This document shows, piece by piece, positions 21,546 through 33,559 of a DNA stretch of 64,000 nucleotides. Numbering within the stretch: the stretch's first letter is position 1; each line of letters starts with the position of its first letter. This DNA comes from Silene latifolia (lineage: Eukaryota; Streptophyta; Magnoliopsida; Caryophyllales; Caryophyllaceae): the NCBI RefSeq assembly GCF_048544455.1, contig NC_133531.1, positions 62,410,099 to 62,474,098 of the forward strand, read 5' to 3'. The notes beneath the pieces were generated by a model that saw nothing but the letters and a program-made list of their open reading frames with translations, was not told the origin of the DNA and did no database searches. Position numbers and translations under genes: made by a program.

Positions 21546-24100
21546 TTGTTTGCATGCAAATTGGTTAAAAGTTTTTCCGAGTTATAAGAATAACAAATAA
21601 AACTTGTAAAATTTGTGTTATTATGATATATCACGAAATTATTACATGCATGTTAATATTTCTGGTCCTAAAATGTTTTAGGATATTTTGGTTAATTTTT
21701 CGGATTTTTTATTGTTCATAATTTACAATAATGGCATTTAAATGTGATTTTATGAGTAAAAATGTCATTTTTGGTCTAAAAATAGCTATACTTCGAATTT
21801 TTCATTGATTTTTGGATATGTTGTGACACATATTATTTTGAGATAACCTGTAAATTTTCATAATTTTTGGACTTGTTATGCTCGAAAAATGAATTTTTCA
21901 TTATTAAATTCGGATTTAAGTGAAAAATAGGTTAATATGAGTTAAATTTCGAATCTGGTCATAGTTTTTTAATATGTTGTCACATGCAATTTTACAAGAT
22001 GTGTGTAAAATAATTGGCTATAAAGAAGTCTTTTAGCATGATTTATGAATTTTTGAAGAAAAATAGCATAAATAGTGACATTATTAGTGGAAAATTAATA
22101 AAACATAATCTATGACTTAGGAAAAACGTCTAATGTTTCATTTTATTATCTTTTTCAGATCTAAAATTGAAAAGTTAATGAAAATAATTTTTTCCATGTT
22201 TTTATGATTATTTTATTAAAATCGATAAACCGCAACATTGTTTTTCCGGAAAAATTTCGAAATTTTTAACCTAAGATTTTTAACATTATGAGTGTCATGG
22301 AAACTTTCCAGAATGTTCATGAGTTTAAATTTCAAATTTTGAATTTATTTGAAATTTTGTGGTTTATTTGAAGTTTAATAGCTTGTTTTTGTAATTTTTA
22401 GTCCATTTATGAACAATTTTATAAAATATGGGTTAATTATGGTCAAATTATTAGTGAAGACTATATTTTGAGTCCTAAGTGGTTAGGGTAATTAACTTAT
22501 GCATAAATATGAGTTTATGTATTTTTGTGATTATAAAATGTTGAAATCACGCAAATCCGTAAAAACCGAGTAATATACGATATTGGCTAATTAAAAGGCG
22601 ATTTAGCATAAAATTGAGCATGTTCATACATATTATAATGCTGCATTTTCTTTATGATTGTCATAATTTTAATTTATGTAATTTTGAATTATGTAATTTT
22701 ACTTAGTATGGCCTTAGATTTAATTGGTATTTCCCGAAATGTATGGGAATATCGATTCGGTTGTAATTTTTTTTTTTTGTGATCTCGTATCACCGTTTTG
22801 TAATTTAATAGATTTATTTTATTTTAGTTACAAATGTATAATAGGAAATTATGTAATTTATTATGTAATTTTATTTATTCTCGGAGTTCCCAAAGACGGA
22901 TTTCTTTAAGAATGGCGATACATAAAGACGGTGTTACCTCGAGATGCGTGTCACAACCGAAGTTCAAGGGACCAATGGAGTTGGTTTCCGAAATGTAATA
23001 GTTAAATAGTTTTTCTATTTTAGGAAAGGCCATACTAGGATTTATTTATTTATTTTTATGCTTGCATTTTATTTTATGTCACATGCATTGCTAAATCGCC
23101 ATAACTAAACATGCATTATCTTTTATCGAGTTTATCGACCGTGTCAATTAGAATTATCGTAGTGCACCGCTTTAGTTCACTTAAAACGTGATAGATAATA
23201 AATTGACATGACCTCTCGCTAAAACAATCAATTGAGACATAGCCTTACCAAATAGTAGAAACCATGAAAACCTATTTCGTGAGGGAGTGCACTAGGCCAC
23301 ACCGGGGTACAAACCTTGTTACGTAGGGGAAGTGGGTGATGAATGTTAATCCACCGAATTCATGTTGATAAGGGATGTATCGGCCACACCGTGCCCAAGT
23401 TAATGTGGGTTTGGATCATGGACACATTTATTCGAAATTTGGATTGAACTCAACAAAAGTATTTGATAAGGGATGTATCGGCCCCACCGTGCCCTTGTCG
23501 ATGTGTTTTGGGCTAAAGATAATTGTTAATGTAATATTATCGACCAAGAGTTCTAAAAGTAGAATCGATTAAACGTTAATCCACCGAGTTATATTGATAA
23601 AGGATGTATCGGCCCCACCGTGCCTAAGTCAATATGAATTTGGGTCTTGGAATCATTTATCATAGTTGGGTAGAGGTCACTATGTAAATGCTTTACTTGT
23701 TGTTTACAAGTATTAATAAAACGATAAATGTTAAGTTTTCCACTATTCCGTTTTTATATTGTTCTATTTCTTTACCACAATTCATATACGATATCATTTC
23801 GATTTTGATTCAAATCTCCATTAAAACATCGTAACCAAAGACAAAATTTGATTTTTCTTCTTAAGACCTCAAATTAACCATTGCTAAGGATCTCTTGTAA
23901 AGAGTATAGATTAAAGTTATTCATTATCAAACAGGTTTTTGATTCTTGACCAACACATCTACTTACAATGGATTGTTTTTCATATACTTAATTGAATTAA
24001 GTACCTTGAAGCGATAAATTATTTTGGTAATTAGTTTTGTCAAGAATTCGTAATTGACCAAAATAACGCAACCACCTCAATGAAAGTTTTTAAGACTAAA
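21546..24100 (+). mobile_element. copia leader, non-coding
   Basis: About 2.5 kb of AT-rich DNA with no ORF above 65 codons. Part of it contains an imperfect repeat described separately. The usual gag capsid region of copia is not recognisable. Confidence 0.55.
23340..23640 (+). repeat. imperfect repeats in the copia leader
   Basis: Three copies of TTGATAAGGGATGTATCGGCC followed by CACCGTGCC occur at 23365, 23463 and 23594, with GTTAATCCACCGA before two of them. Spacing is uneven (98 and 131 bp). Confidence 0.85.
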
Positions 24101-24227
24101 ACGAACAAATGAAGAGTGTTCTTCATGAATTCAATTTTGCTTCTCAAAGCAAAGACTCATTGAAATGAGTGGGAGCATTCTCTTAAACCGTTAAGATGAG
24201 AACGAGGTTTAAGAAGTAAGGATTATA

Positions 24228-24640
24228 ATGGAATTGATACAAGGTAATGTTAAAAGTAAAGTTGTTGAGAATAGCGATACTAAACCTATCAATCCCGACC
24301 GAAAAAAAGTTTCCATTGTTTTAAATGTTGGACACAAGAAAGGAAACTACCCCAAATTATTGAAGAATCAACAAATTAGTTGTGGGACATCTAATAGGAT
24401 CTTCTTCTTTAAATGTTTATATGATTGACATAAATTTTGCTAGTACCACTTCGTCAATATTTGAAACCGGTGGTGGTTTACATCGTTGTACTTGATACAT
24501 AGAATGATTAGAATATGACGACTAGCAACATTAATGTCGACAGATAGAGTAATTGTGTACTCAATCTAGTTTTTTGATTTAAAGTGGTACTTAATTGTGA
24601 CTATTAAGTGCATAAACTCTAAATAAGAATATAAAATTGT
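24228..24640 (+). pseudogene. copia gag zinc knuckle and protease remnant
   Basis: A stretch reading KKGNYPKLLKNQQ resembles the end of a copia zinc knuckle, although its cysteines are lost or frameshifted. It is followed, after a stop, by MIDINFASTTSSIFETGGG, matching the region before the copia protease site where DTG is expected; here it reads ETG. Homology judged from family knowledge only. Not functional. Confidence 0.55.
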
Positions 24641-25749
24641 TAAGAGACAAAAGAGGTTTCACTTTTGTGACCCTATACACCACGATTTGATGTATGGCTA
24701 GCCCTTTATCAAGGTGATTATATTCTAAACCAAACTAGAATGACATATCATGTAGATGATGTAAGATTCAAATTGGTAACCCAAGATTAAACCTTAAATT
24801 TTGGAATGATGAACGCAAAGAGTTATCGAGTACTCTTGAACCATTAGATTGTTAATGGTATATGCGTATCTTGTATTCAAAGCAAGATGTCTCATGCCTT
24901 TTGGTTGAAAAGGAGATCGAGGTTGTAAATCATTGATCCAAAATAGGTTAATCATTTTCTTTACCAACGATTTAAGTTTACGCTAATGTGTTCACTTAAT
25001 AAGGTAAATAGAGAAATCTTTGAAGAGTTCAAAGAAGCACGATTTAGTCGTGGTGGGATTATCAAAGTAAAGACTTTGATATAAGCCAAATGAAATATGA
25101 TATAGCATCACAAGTTAATCTCTCTTAGCACACATCATGGAATAATGTGTGGTTGGATATGAATTCAAACGCTATTCGATAAGGTTTGAACTTCAATCAA
25201 ATTACTTTGAGTTACTTGATCCTTTTGGGGATTTTATCATTTTTGTCTAAATTATTTTTCCACTAAATCGAATCATATGAGATATGAAATGGTAAGGGTA
25301 CCATGGCTGTAAGTTTTCACAAGAAACAAATGCTCATTTTTCCCCTTTCCAATTATCACGAGCACGACGGGTTTGCGGCTCATGAAGCTGTCTTTCTAAA
25401 ATACAAGTTTATTTCTAGAAGACAGAGTGGGAGAAAATTATTCAAGAGCCACAAAGAATGTTATGTCGCAAGAAACTGGTATTTCTTGGCTACATGAGAC
25501 GTTTTGTGTAAAATATTGTTTCTTTAAAACCTAGGAGGTTAAATTCGTCACCTGTTAAAAATGATGAATTCATGCTACTTTTAAGAAAGAAAAGTGCTTA
25601 TAACTTACAAAAGAAATTGTTTGATTCAAGTTGATTACTTCTAGAAAGTAATGAACATATGACTTACATAAGAGTGTTTAAGTCACAACTCAATACAAGG
25701 CTTAAAGTCATGAAAATCCGAATCAAAAGGGCTTGATTAGTGACAAAGG

Positions 25750-26140
25750 GTTTTGCACTAATAAAGAGAGATTTCAAGGTTGATTGGTTGCAAAGGGTTT
25801 TTACACCAATTGAAATGCTTAAGTCTATTTGGATCTTCTTAGGGATTGTGTTTCATTATTATGAAATACATAGCGAGTGAATCTAAAACCCACTTCTTCA
25901 ATAGAAGGAATGTATTCAATACATGTCTTGAGTTTAGTAGATTCTTGCAATCCTAAGATAGTGTGAAACTTAAGAGAGGGTCTTAAGTAGGACATCAATC
26001 AGTTAGAATCAACATTTTTGATCATGTGATAAAACATTTCTCGATAAGTCGAGAAGTTGTGTTTATACATGGAGTTTAGTGGGAGTTACGGAAATTTTAA
26101 TTAGTCCGATATGTGGATGACATATTGATCATTGAGAATA
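25750..26140 (+). pseudogene. copia reverse transcriptase remnant
   Basis: Broken frames show FTPIEMLKSIWIFLGIV, corresponding to the conserved copia RT start, and RYVDDILIIENN near 26107-26130, which contains the catalytic YVDD. Several stops and frame changes separate them. An RNase H or integrase domain could not be picked out by eye. Confidence 0.65.
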
Positions 26141-27721
26141 ATTTAAGACTTTTGGAGTATTATAATACATCTTGAATATCCGGATTTATGAAGATAAATC
26201 CACATGATATTAGCGTCAGTAAGAAGTCTTATGTTGATAAGATTCATGACTAGTTCAATTAAATTGAACATATTTGATTGATTCCATTTGCTTCCGCTGC
26301 CGGATCAATTAAATGAGTAATGATGTATAACACTTCATATACTTTGAGTATGATGCATTGTTTTCAAAATCGAATTTAAGTAATCTTTGCCAAGTAAGCC
26401 ATAAAGATTACCCTTAAGTGCATGCAGAAGCATTAGGGAAGTAAAGCAAAGTGTTTATGATGCAATTTTGTGTAAGGATGTTACACAAGTGACAATTGAC
26501 AATTGAGATTGCGCATGGTTTCCGACAAAACCATAATCAAAACACATTAGGATGGTTAAGATACCATTGTGGCAATGTTAATTAAGAAGTAGATTTTCTA
26601 GAATCGTTCTAGGCAATAAAGAACAATGAGAGATATTTATAACGGAAATTGAGTACACTTGCGATCATGAGATGTGCAAGAAGGATGAGTCCCGCACACT
26701 GTGAAAACAGTGGGAGCTATTCTTAGGCTAGAGGGCCTATGTCTTGATTGGATTCCAACACGTACTCAGAAAGTTTTGTAATGCAAATGTATACATTACA
26801 AAGGAAAACGAGTATGTAGTGAGGTTGAGTAAGGTACAAGAAATTGATAAAACCTACTAACCAAAGCCTTCTCAAAGGCTAAACATGATGAGGCATGTCA
26901 TTTCAATTGAATTGAAATGAACAACTACGTACAAGATCAAATTAGATTATAGAACATGAAATAGTAATCAGGCATTGACTATTCATATGTGATAATCGCA
27001 TTTGTCGTTCGAGTTTTACTTTAAAAACTCTTTTATTATACTTTGTTACATCCAAACGGGTTGTAGAGACAATTGAACCCCGTTAAAGTGAACACGGATT
27101 AACATAGTATTCACCCATAGTCACTTGTATGAGGTGACGTCTCGAAGTGACTAGAGTGTGATGCGATTGATGGCAAGTTCAAGTGCCATAGAGTCATGTG
27201 AGATGACTAGTCGATCACATAGGCAGACTGTTAGGAACTTTTTGTCGGGCCTAATGACCGCTTATAGAGTTCTGGCAAATTTATATAGCCTGGTCGTGGC
27301 GAGAGCTGCTATAGTATTCAAATGAGTCGATTCTTTTGACTAAAGACTATTCACCTAAGATGGCTCAGTTACAGATTAACTTTGATTTGTGTTACTACGA
27401 CCTTCGTAAATGGGGTCAAATGGGCATATTTTGGGTTATGATGGCTGTGGCTAGTCGAAGGGAATGAGTGCGATAGGAATTGTCCATCCCCTTGTCAGGG
27501 TTAAAACAATATCTCAGGGCCACTCGAGGAGTAATGAACTGGAAATGCGTGGCCACGCTCGGACAGTATCCAGAGTGGATAAATCCGGTCAAACAGTTAT
27601 TCTCCAGATCGAGGAAACCACTCTCGATATGATCACTTGCAAGTACGACCTGAAAGACACCTTGCATTGAGTGGGAGATAGTAATAGGACAAGAGAATTG
27701 GTGATGCACACTTGTCGAGGA
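26141..27721 (+). mobile_element. copia 3' internal region
   Basis: About 1.6 kb with no reliable ORF. By position it should hold RNase H and the 3' untranslated region. The last part, from about 27180 on, is less AT-rich and has no recognisable domain. Confidence 0.5.
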
Positions 27722-27733
27722 CAAGTGGGAGAT
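27722..27733 (+). other. copia polypurine tract
   Basis: CAAGTGGGAGAT immediately precedes the 3' LTR, the usual place and composition for a copia plus-strand primer. Confidence 0.75.
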
Positions 27734-28992
27734 TGTTGTGAAATGTGTCCTCAACAATAGTGCGATCACATGATTTAAATATCATTATTAAAAATCTCAT
27801 TTTAATGAATACAATTGGGAAGTAATTTTGTTACTGTCAACTGGTCAACATATATCGGTAATGATTGGTGACTAGAGTTTGACATTATCGTCGTGTGACG
27901 GTGGTGATCAGTTGACCCCCTAGGTCATACCTAAAGGGCAATACTCTTAATTGATTATTTAATTAATCGTATAACGTTACGAGTTAATTAAATTATTTGA
28001 AAATTGACGGACGATTTTGGAAGTAAAATTTACGTATCAAATTGAAATGTGATTAAATGAGATACGGTCTGAGTAATTGAATTGTATCATTACTCGGATG
28101 AAATAATTGTTTAATGTAACAATTAAATTTGAATGAATTGTTATAAATACAAACTGTTGTGATTTATAAATTGGTAAAATTTTTGGTACAAGTACTTATG
28201 ATATTACTAAGTCGATTTTTGTATGTGACGTATTTTTGATAATACGTTGATTTTTAATATGTTAAAAATACATAACAAATTTATGTCACATATGACATGT
28301 GACATATTGACAATTGACAAAAATAATATGGAATCCATATTATCAAATGGACCGAAATTACAAGAAGAGGGTTAGGCTAATTAATTGTTTAATTAGTAGC
28401 TAAACATAATGATTGTTTTGCTTTAGTAGCCATGCATGCCTATGGTGCATTGTGAAGACAAATGAGCCCATGCATTGGCTCCATTCCACCTCCTCTTGGC
28501 CGGATTTTTAGAGAAGAAAAATCACTTGGTTTTTCCTCTTATATTTTAAATATACACTATAATGTTATGGGTGTATTTTCATTCACTTGTTCATCCAAAA
28601 ATGAGTATTCTAGAGAGATAAAAAGCTCTCTACTTCTTCCTCCATAATACCGAAATATATAAGTGTTTTATAAATATTTTGGTTCAATTTTCTACCTAGA
28701 TTAATATTATACTAGCTCAAATAATATTAATTAGATTAAGAGAAAGCCTTGGGTATAAAGCTTAGGGAGAGATCTTATACTTAGATCTTGTTCATCCATA
28801 AGGAAAAGCTCAAGAACAAGAGAGAAAGGTGATCTCTCTTGTGCCCAATATAACCGAAATCATCATTGTAAGGACATGATTTCTCCTCTATATTATTATT
28901 GTTTGCATGCATAAAATCCGTTTTAATTTTATGACAAATTAATTAGACATATATGAGTATGTTAGTATGTATATAGATCTACATTTCCTTCA
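27734..28992 (+). repeat. 3' LTR of the copia element
   Basis: 1,259 bp; it differs from the 5' LTR at roughly a dozen positions by eye, including a small insertion near 27830. It is followed by target copy GATTA. The 5' end of the pol reading frame has been extended into this LTR by chance. Confidence 0.93.
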
Positions 28993-31303
28993 GATTAGTG
29001 CTCAACGAAAATTAGATGCATTATCCTCTCAGTGCATCACACCTGAAGAAATGGCAGAAGATGAAAGTACAAATGACACAACATCGCCAACACTCTCTGT
29101 CTTCGATCGGATTCGACCACCTGCAACAAGAGTGGCTCCTTCTGTGTTCGATAGATTAAGGGGGCATAGTTCGTCACAACAAGAAATGCCTTTAAGGAAT
29201 CGCTTTTCTATCTTCAAGAGATTGGGTGTTCAAAATAATGCCACTTGTGCTTGTCAGTCACGTACCTCATCACATTTGAAGAAGAAAGGATCAGTGCTTA
29301 AACGTTTGGGAGCTCCATGTCGTTCGGTGTTTGATCGTTTAAAAGACCCCAAAGGGATTAAAGATCATAAGCAATCACATCAAGCCTCAACAAGTCAAAG
29401 TAAAGAAGAGGTGAAAGTTAGCGATGATCTCAGAAGTGTTGTCCCTTCCAGAATGAAGCGCATAGAAGTGGTGGACATAGTGCAAGCGCAACCCCTCAAG
29501 GTAAAAAGGCACGTTGTGGTCCTTACAAATCAAGAGAAGTCATCATCTTTCCAAGCAAAGTGGAAGTCGCGACTTGGTGAAGCCTCAACAACACCGAGTG
29601 CAAGCAACAAAGAAGAGTTGGAAGATAAAATAATGACATCTTATCACATCACCGTAGAGGAAGTCCCTGATGCTAGTGAAGAGATTGAAGTTGATGAGGC
29701 TCCGGCATTGCTAGAGGACGGGGGGCAATCAACTGTCGATGACTTAAAGGAACTCAATTTAGGTACTTCGGAGGACCCTCGACCAATATATGTTAGTACT
29801 CTTCTTACAGAGAAGGAGGAGAATGAATACTTCAAGCTTTTAACTGAGTACAAAGATGTCTTTGCTTGGAGTTACAAGGAAATGCCAGGATTAAGTCCTA
29901 AAGTCGCAATGCATCGTTTGGCAGTTAAGAAACGTGTAAGTCCTAAGAAGCAGCCTCAGCGACGTTTCAGGTCAGACTTGATTCCTGAGATTGAGAAAGA
30001 AGTCAACAAACTCATTGAAGCTGGTTTCATTCGAGAGGTAACATACCCAACATGGATTGCTAACATCGTGCCAGTAAGAAAGAAGAATGGCCAGTTACGC
30101 GTGTGTGTAGATTTTCGGGATCTCAATAATGCTTGCCCAAAAGACGATTTCCCTTTGCCAGTGACAGAGCTCATGATTGATGCAACAACTGGACATGAAG
30201 CTCTTTCCTTCATGGATTGCACGGCAGGATATAATCAAATTCTTATGGCACCTGAGGATCAAGAGGCTACTGCATTTCGTACTCCGAAGGGGATCTTTTG
30301 CTACAAAGTTATGCCATTTGGTCTCAAGAACGCAGGAGCAACATACCAACGTGTTATGCAAAGGATATTTGATGACATGTTGCACAAAACAATTGAGTGC
30401 TATGTTGATGATGTTGTGGTTAAGTCTAAGAAAAGAGGAGACCATATCAACGACCTTCGTACCGTCTTTGAAAGACTACGAAAATGTCAACTCAAGATGA
30501 ATCCGCTCAAATGTGCCTTTGGAGTTACTTCGGGAAAATTCTTAGGATTTGTGGTACGACACATAGGAATTGAAGTTGATCAATCAAAGATCCAGGCCAT
30601 TCAAGAAATGCCAGAGCCTAAAAATTTGAAGGAGCTTCGTGGTCTACAAGGTCGTTTAGCTTACATTCGCAGGTTCATCTCTAACCTTGCGGGATGCTGT
30701 CAGCCATTCAGTCATCTTATGAAGAAGGATGCTATATTTCAATGGGATGATAAATGTCATAATGCCTGTGAAAGTATTAAAAAGTACTTGTCATCTGCGC
30801 CTGTGTTGGAGGCACCAGTTCCAGGAAGGCCTCTTATCCTCTACATCGCAGCACAAGAACGTTCACTGGGGGCATTATGCGCTCAAGAGAATGAATATAA
30901 GAAGGAGAGGGCTATCTATTACCTAAGTCGAACTTTGGTGGGAGCTGAACTAAATTACTCTCGAATCGAGAAAATATGCTTGGCTTTGGTTTTCGCAATT
31001 CAAAAACTAAGGCACTACATGCAGGCACATACTGTCCATGTAATTTCAAAGGATGATCCTATCAAGTATATACTCTCAAGGCCAGTCTGGTCCGGTCGTC
31101 TAGCAAAGTGGGCGGTTCTACTCAAACAGTATGACTTGGTCCATGTGCCTCAAAAGGCAGTCAAAGGGCAAGCTTTAGCTGACTTCCTTGCTGATCACCC
31201 AGTCCCCGCGAAATGGGAACTTCAGGATGATCTTCCTGGTGAAGAGATATTCTATGTGGATGTACTTCCGCCATGGCAAATGTATTTTGATGGTGCAGCA
31301 TGA
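28993..31303 (+). pseudogene. pol: Tat pol: reverse transcriptase and first RNase H
   Basis: Continues the gag-pro frame after the copia insertion. The first 900 bp encode a charged linker with repeated SVFDRL and IFKRLG motifs. RT spans about 29990-30620 with RVCVDFRDLNNACPKDDFPLP, the FMDCTAGYNQI block and catalytic YVDD at 30401-30412. The Ty3-type RNase H follows at about 30700-31200. The frame ends at TGA (31301-31303), inside the start of the second RNase H, and is open again directly afterwards. It would make cDNA in the particle. One stop is the only lesion in this segment. Confidence 0.92.
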
Positions 31304-32584
31304 TGTGATGGAGCCGGAGCTGGTGTTGTATTCTTGTCTCCCGAAGGTCATGTGTTGCCTTACTCCTTTGTGCTCACTGAATTATGCTCAAACAATGTGG
31401 CCGAGTATCAAGCTTTAATCTTAGGCCTTCAGATGGCGATTGAAATAGGGGTCAAGGATTTAGACATTTTTGGAGATTCCTTGTTGGTGGTCAACCAAGC
31501 CCTTGATGAATTCGAAGTGAAGAAGGATGATCTCATTCCCTACCATCAATATGCAATCCAGTTACTTAACAAGTTGGATTGTGTTCACATTGGACATGTG
31601 CCAAGGAGTGCCAATAAGTTGGCTGACGCGCTTGCTAATCTTGCAGCCACTTTGGCACTGGGGGCAGAGGAAGTCACGACAATTCCAGTTTGCAACCGTT
31701 GGGTAGTACCGCCGCTAGAAGGAGGAGAAATTGTAGAGTCATCTAACATGATTAGTGTTTACCAAGTCGATAATGATGATTGGCGGCAACCTATCATCGA
31801 TTTCTTGGAACATCAAAAGCTTCCTGATGACCCTAGACATAAAGTAGAGATTCGTCGTCGTGCTCCAAGGTTCATATATTATAAGGGAACACTTTACAGA
31901 CGATCATTCCTCGGGCAATGGCTAAGATGTCTTGGCGAAACTGAAGCTTCCGAAGCCATGTACGAAGCTCATTCGGGTGTTTGTGGCGCTCATCAATCCG
32001 GTCCAAAGCTTCATGATCGTGTGAAAAGAATGGGGTACTATTGGCCAACCATGGTGCAATATTGCATGGACTTCGTGAAGAAGTGTGATGCTTGTCAGTT
32101 CAATGCAAATTTCATACATCAACCTCCAGAACCCTTGCATCCTACCATTTCGTCATGGCCCTTTGAAATGTGGGCACTAGATGTTGTAGGACCTATCACT
32201 CCAAAAGCATCAAATGGGCATGAATACATCCTCGCTGCAACAGATTATTTCTCAAAGTGGGCAGAAGTTGTGAGTGTATGTGAAGTAAAAAAGGAAACTG
32301 TTGTTGATTTCATTCGCACTCAAATCATCTTTCGGTATGGTGTACCACAACGCATCATAACTGATAATGGCAAGCCGTTCTTTAACAACTTGATGAGTAG
32401 TCTCGCTGAAAAGTTCAAATTTAAACAATACAAGTCTTCCATGTATAATGCTCCGGCAAATGGCTTAGCTGAAGCTTTTAATAAGACACTATGCAATTTG
32501 TTGAGAAAAGTGGTGGCGAAGTCAAAGCATGATTGGCATGAGAGAATCGGTGAGGCATTGTGGGCCTATCGTACTACATACTAG
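31304..32584 (+). pseudogene. pol: Tat pol: second RNase H and integrase core
   Basis: Same frame after the TGA. A plant-type RNase H occupies about 31275-31680 with the acidic residues of DGAA, NNVAEYQAL, FGDSLLVV and DALANLA, a domain gained by the Tat lineage. Integrase follows, with the zinc pair HSGVCGAH and CDACQ, and the catalytic triad Asp at 32180, Asp at 32363 and Glu at 32471. The spacing is D-x60-D-x35-E, as expected for an intact core. TAG at 32582-32584 interrupts the frame in the conserved YRTTY segment. The ATG at 31334 is internal and not a real start. Confidence 0.92.
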
Positions 32585-33028
32585 ACACCCACTCAAGCAA
32601 CCCCGTATGCGTTGGTGTATGGAGTTGAAGCCGTGTTGTCATTAGAACTTCAAATTCAATCTTTAAGAGTTGCCATTCAGGAAGAGCTTACAAGTGATGA
32701 CAATGACAAGCTGCGCTTGGAAGAGTTGGAAGCTTTAGATGGGAAAAGGTTGCAAGCACAACAAAAGCTACAGTGTTATCAAGCACGGTTGTCACGCACA
32801 TTCAACAAAAAGGTGCGCCCTCGATCTTTTCAGGCAGGAGACTTGGTGCTCGCGGAAAGAAGGCCGATCATTACTTCTCACAAACCTAAAGGCAAGTTCA
32901 CTTCCAAGTGGGATGGGCCATATGTCATGAAAGAGGTATACACCAATGGTGCTTATAAGATTGTTGATGAAGACGGTGTTCATGTAGGGCCGATCAACGG
33001 AAAATTCTTGAAGCGCTACTACTCCTAA
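32585..33028 (+). pseudogene. pol: Tat pol: integrase C-terminal part
   Basis: Open in the same frame after the TAG to the true end at TAA (33026-33028). It shows the GPY-like module typical of Ty3 integrases (SKWDGPYVMKEVYTNGAYKI) and ends KFLKRYYS. There is no chromodomain, as expected for Tat. The final codons overlap the first unit of the 28-bp repeat array. Confidence 0.88.
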
Positions 33029-33163
33029 GCAAGAGGCTAAATTGCAATACTCCTAAGCAAGAGGCAAAACTGCAATACTCCTAAGAAAGAGGCTAAACTG
33101 CAATACTCCTAAACATGGGGCTAAACTGCATAAGCTCCTAGGCATGAGGCTAAACTGCATACC
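33022..33163 (+). repeat. 28-bp tandem repeats after Tat pol
   Basis: Five units of 28-29 bp with consensus CTCCTAAGCAAGAGGCTAAA followed by CTGCAATA. The first unit supplies the stop codon of pol. Confidence 0.92.
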
Positions 33164-33203
33164 AAAATAAAACTCAAAAAAAAAAAGAAGAAGAAAAATC
33201 CTT

Positions 33204-33420
33204 CCCTGAACTACGTAGGCTTGATCTTGTAAAGTACTTGGGTACTTTACGAGTACGTAGGCAACTTAAGTAAGTCTTACTTAGGTGCAGCCACACCCCC
33301 AAACAAAAAACTCTCTTTAACGAACTACGTTGGCTTGATCTTGCAATTTGTCCTCCATGGTCACTTTGCGAGTACGTAGGCAGTTTGAACAAAAACTTTG
33401 TTCAAGTGCAGCCACACCAA
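33204..33420 (+). repeat. two-copy hairpin module in the Tat 3' untranslated region
   Basis: Two units of about 110-120 bp share GAACTACGTAGGCTTGATCTTG, GAGTACGTAGGCA and GTGCAGCCACACC. Between the last two words each unit has a perfect or near-perfect stem of different sequence: CTTAAGTAA/TTACTTAGG (33265-33285) and TTGAACAAA/TTTGTTCAA (33385-33405). Unit 1 also has GTAAAGTAC-TTGG-GTACTTTAC (33229-33250). Confidence 0.85.
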
Positions 33421-33559
33421 AATTCCAACCTCTCAAAATCGCTCCTGGCCCGCAAGAGCTTAAACTGTGCACGGCTTAATAAACTTCAAATCGGTCGGCC
33501 TTTTAGGACAAGGACAGTCTTGATCATTGACGGATTTTGCCACAGGGAAAAAGATGTTC

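Larger units (their letters stand above)
20270..28992 (+). mobile_element. Ty1/copia element inserted in the Tat polyprotein gene
   Basis: LTRs at 20270-21525 and 27734-28992, both TGTTGTGAAATG...CCTTCA, with target copies GATTA at 20265-20269 and 28993-28997. The PBS region ATCGGTATCATGAGCCA resembles the initiator-Met site TGGTATCAGAGCCA. Only remnants of coding sequence are visible: zinc knuckle and protease near 24230-24500 and RT near 25760-26130. No ORF longer than 66 codons remains inside. The LTRs are near 99% alike by eye, which is young compared with the decayed coding part. Confidence 0.93.

Noticed and set aside
29029-30445. Minus-strand ORFs of 62-116 codons
   Set aside because: Shadows of the Tat RT frame, which has all catalytic motifs on the plus strand.
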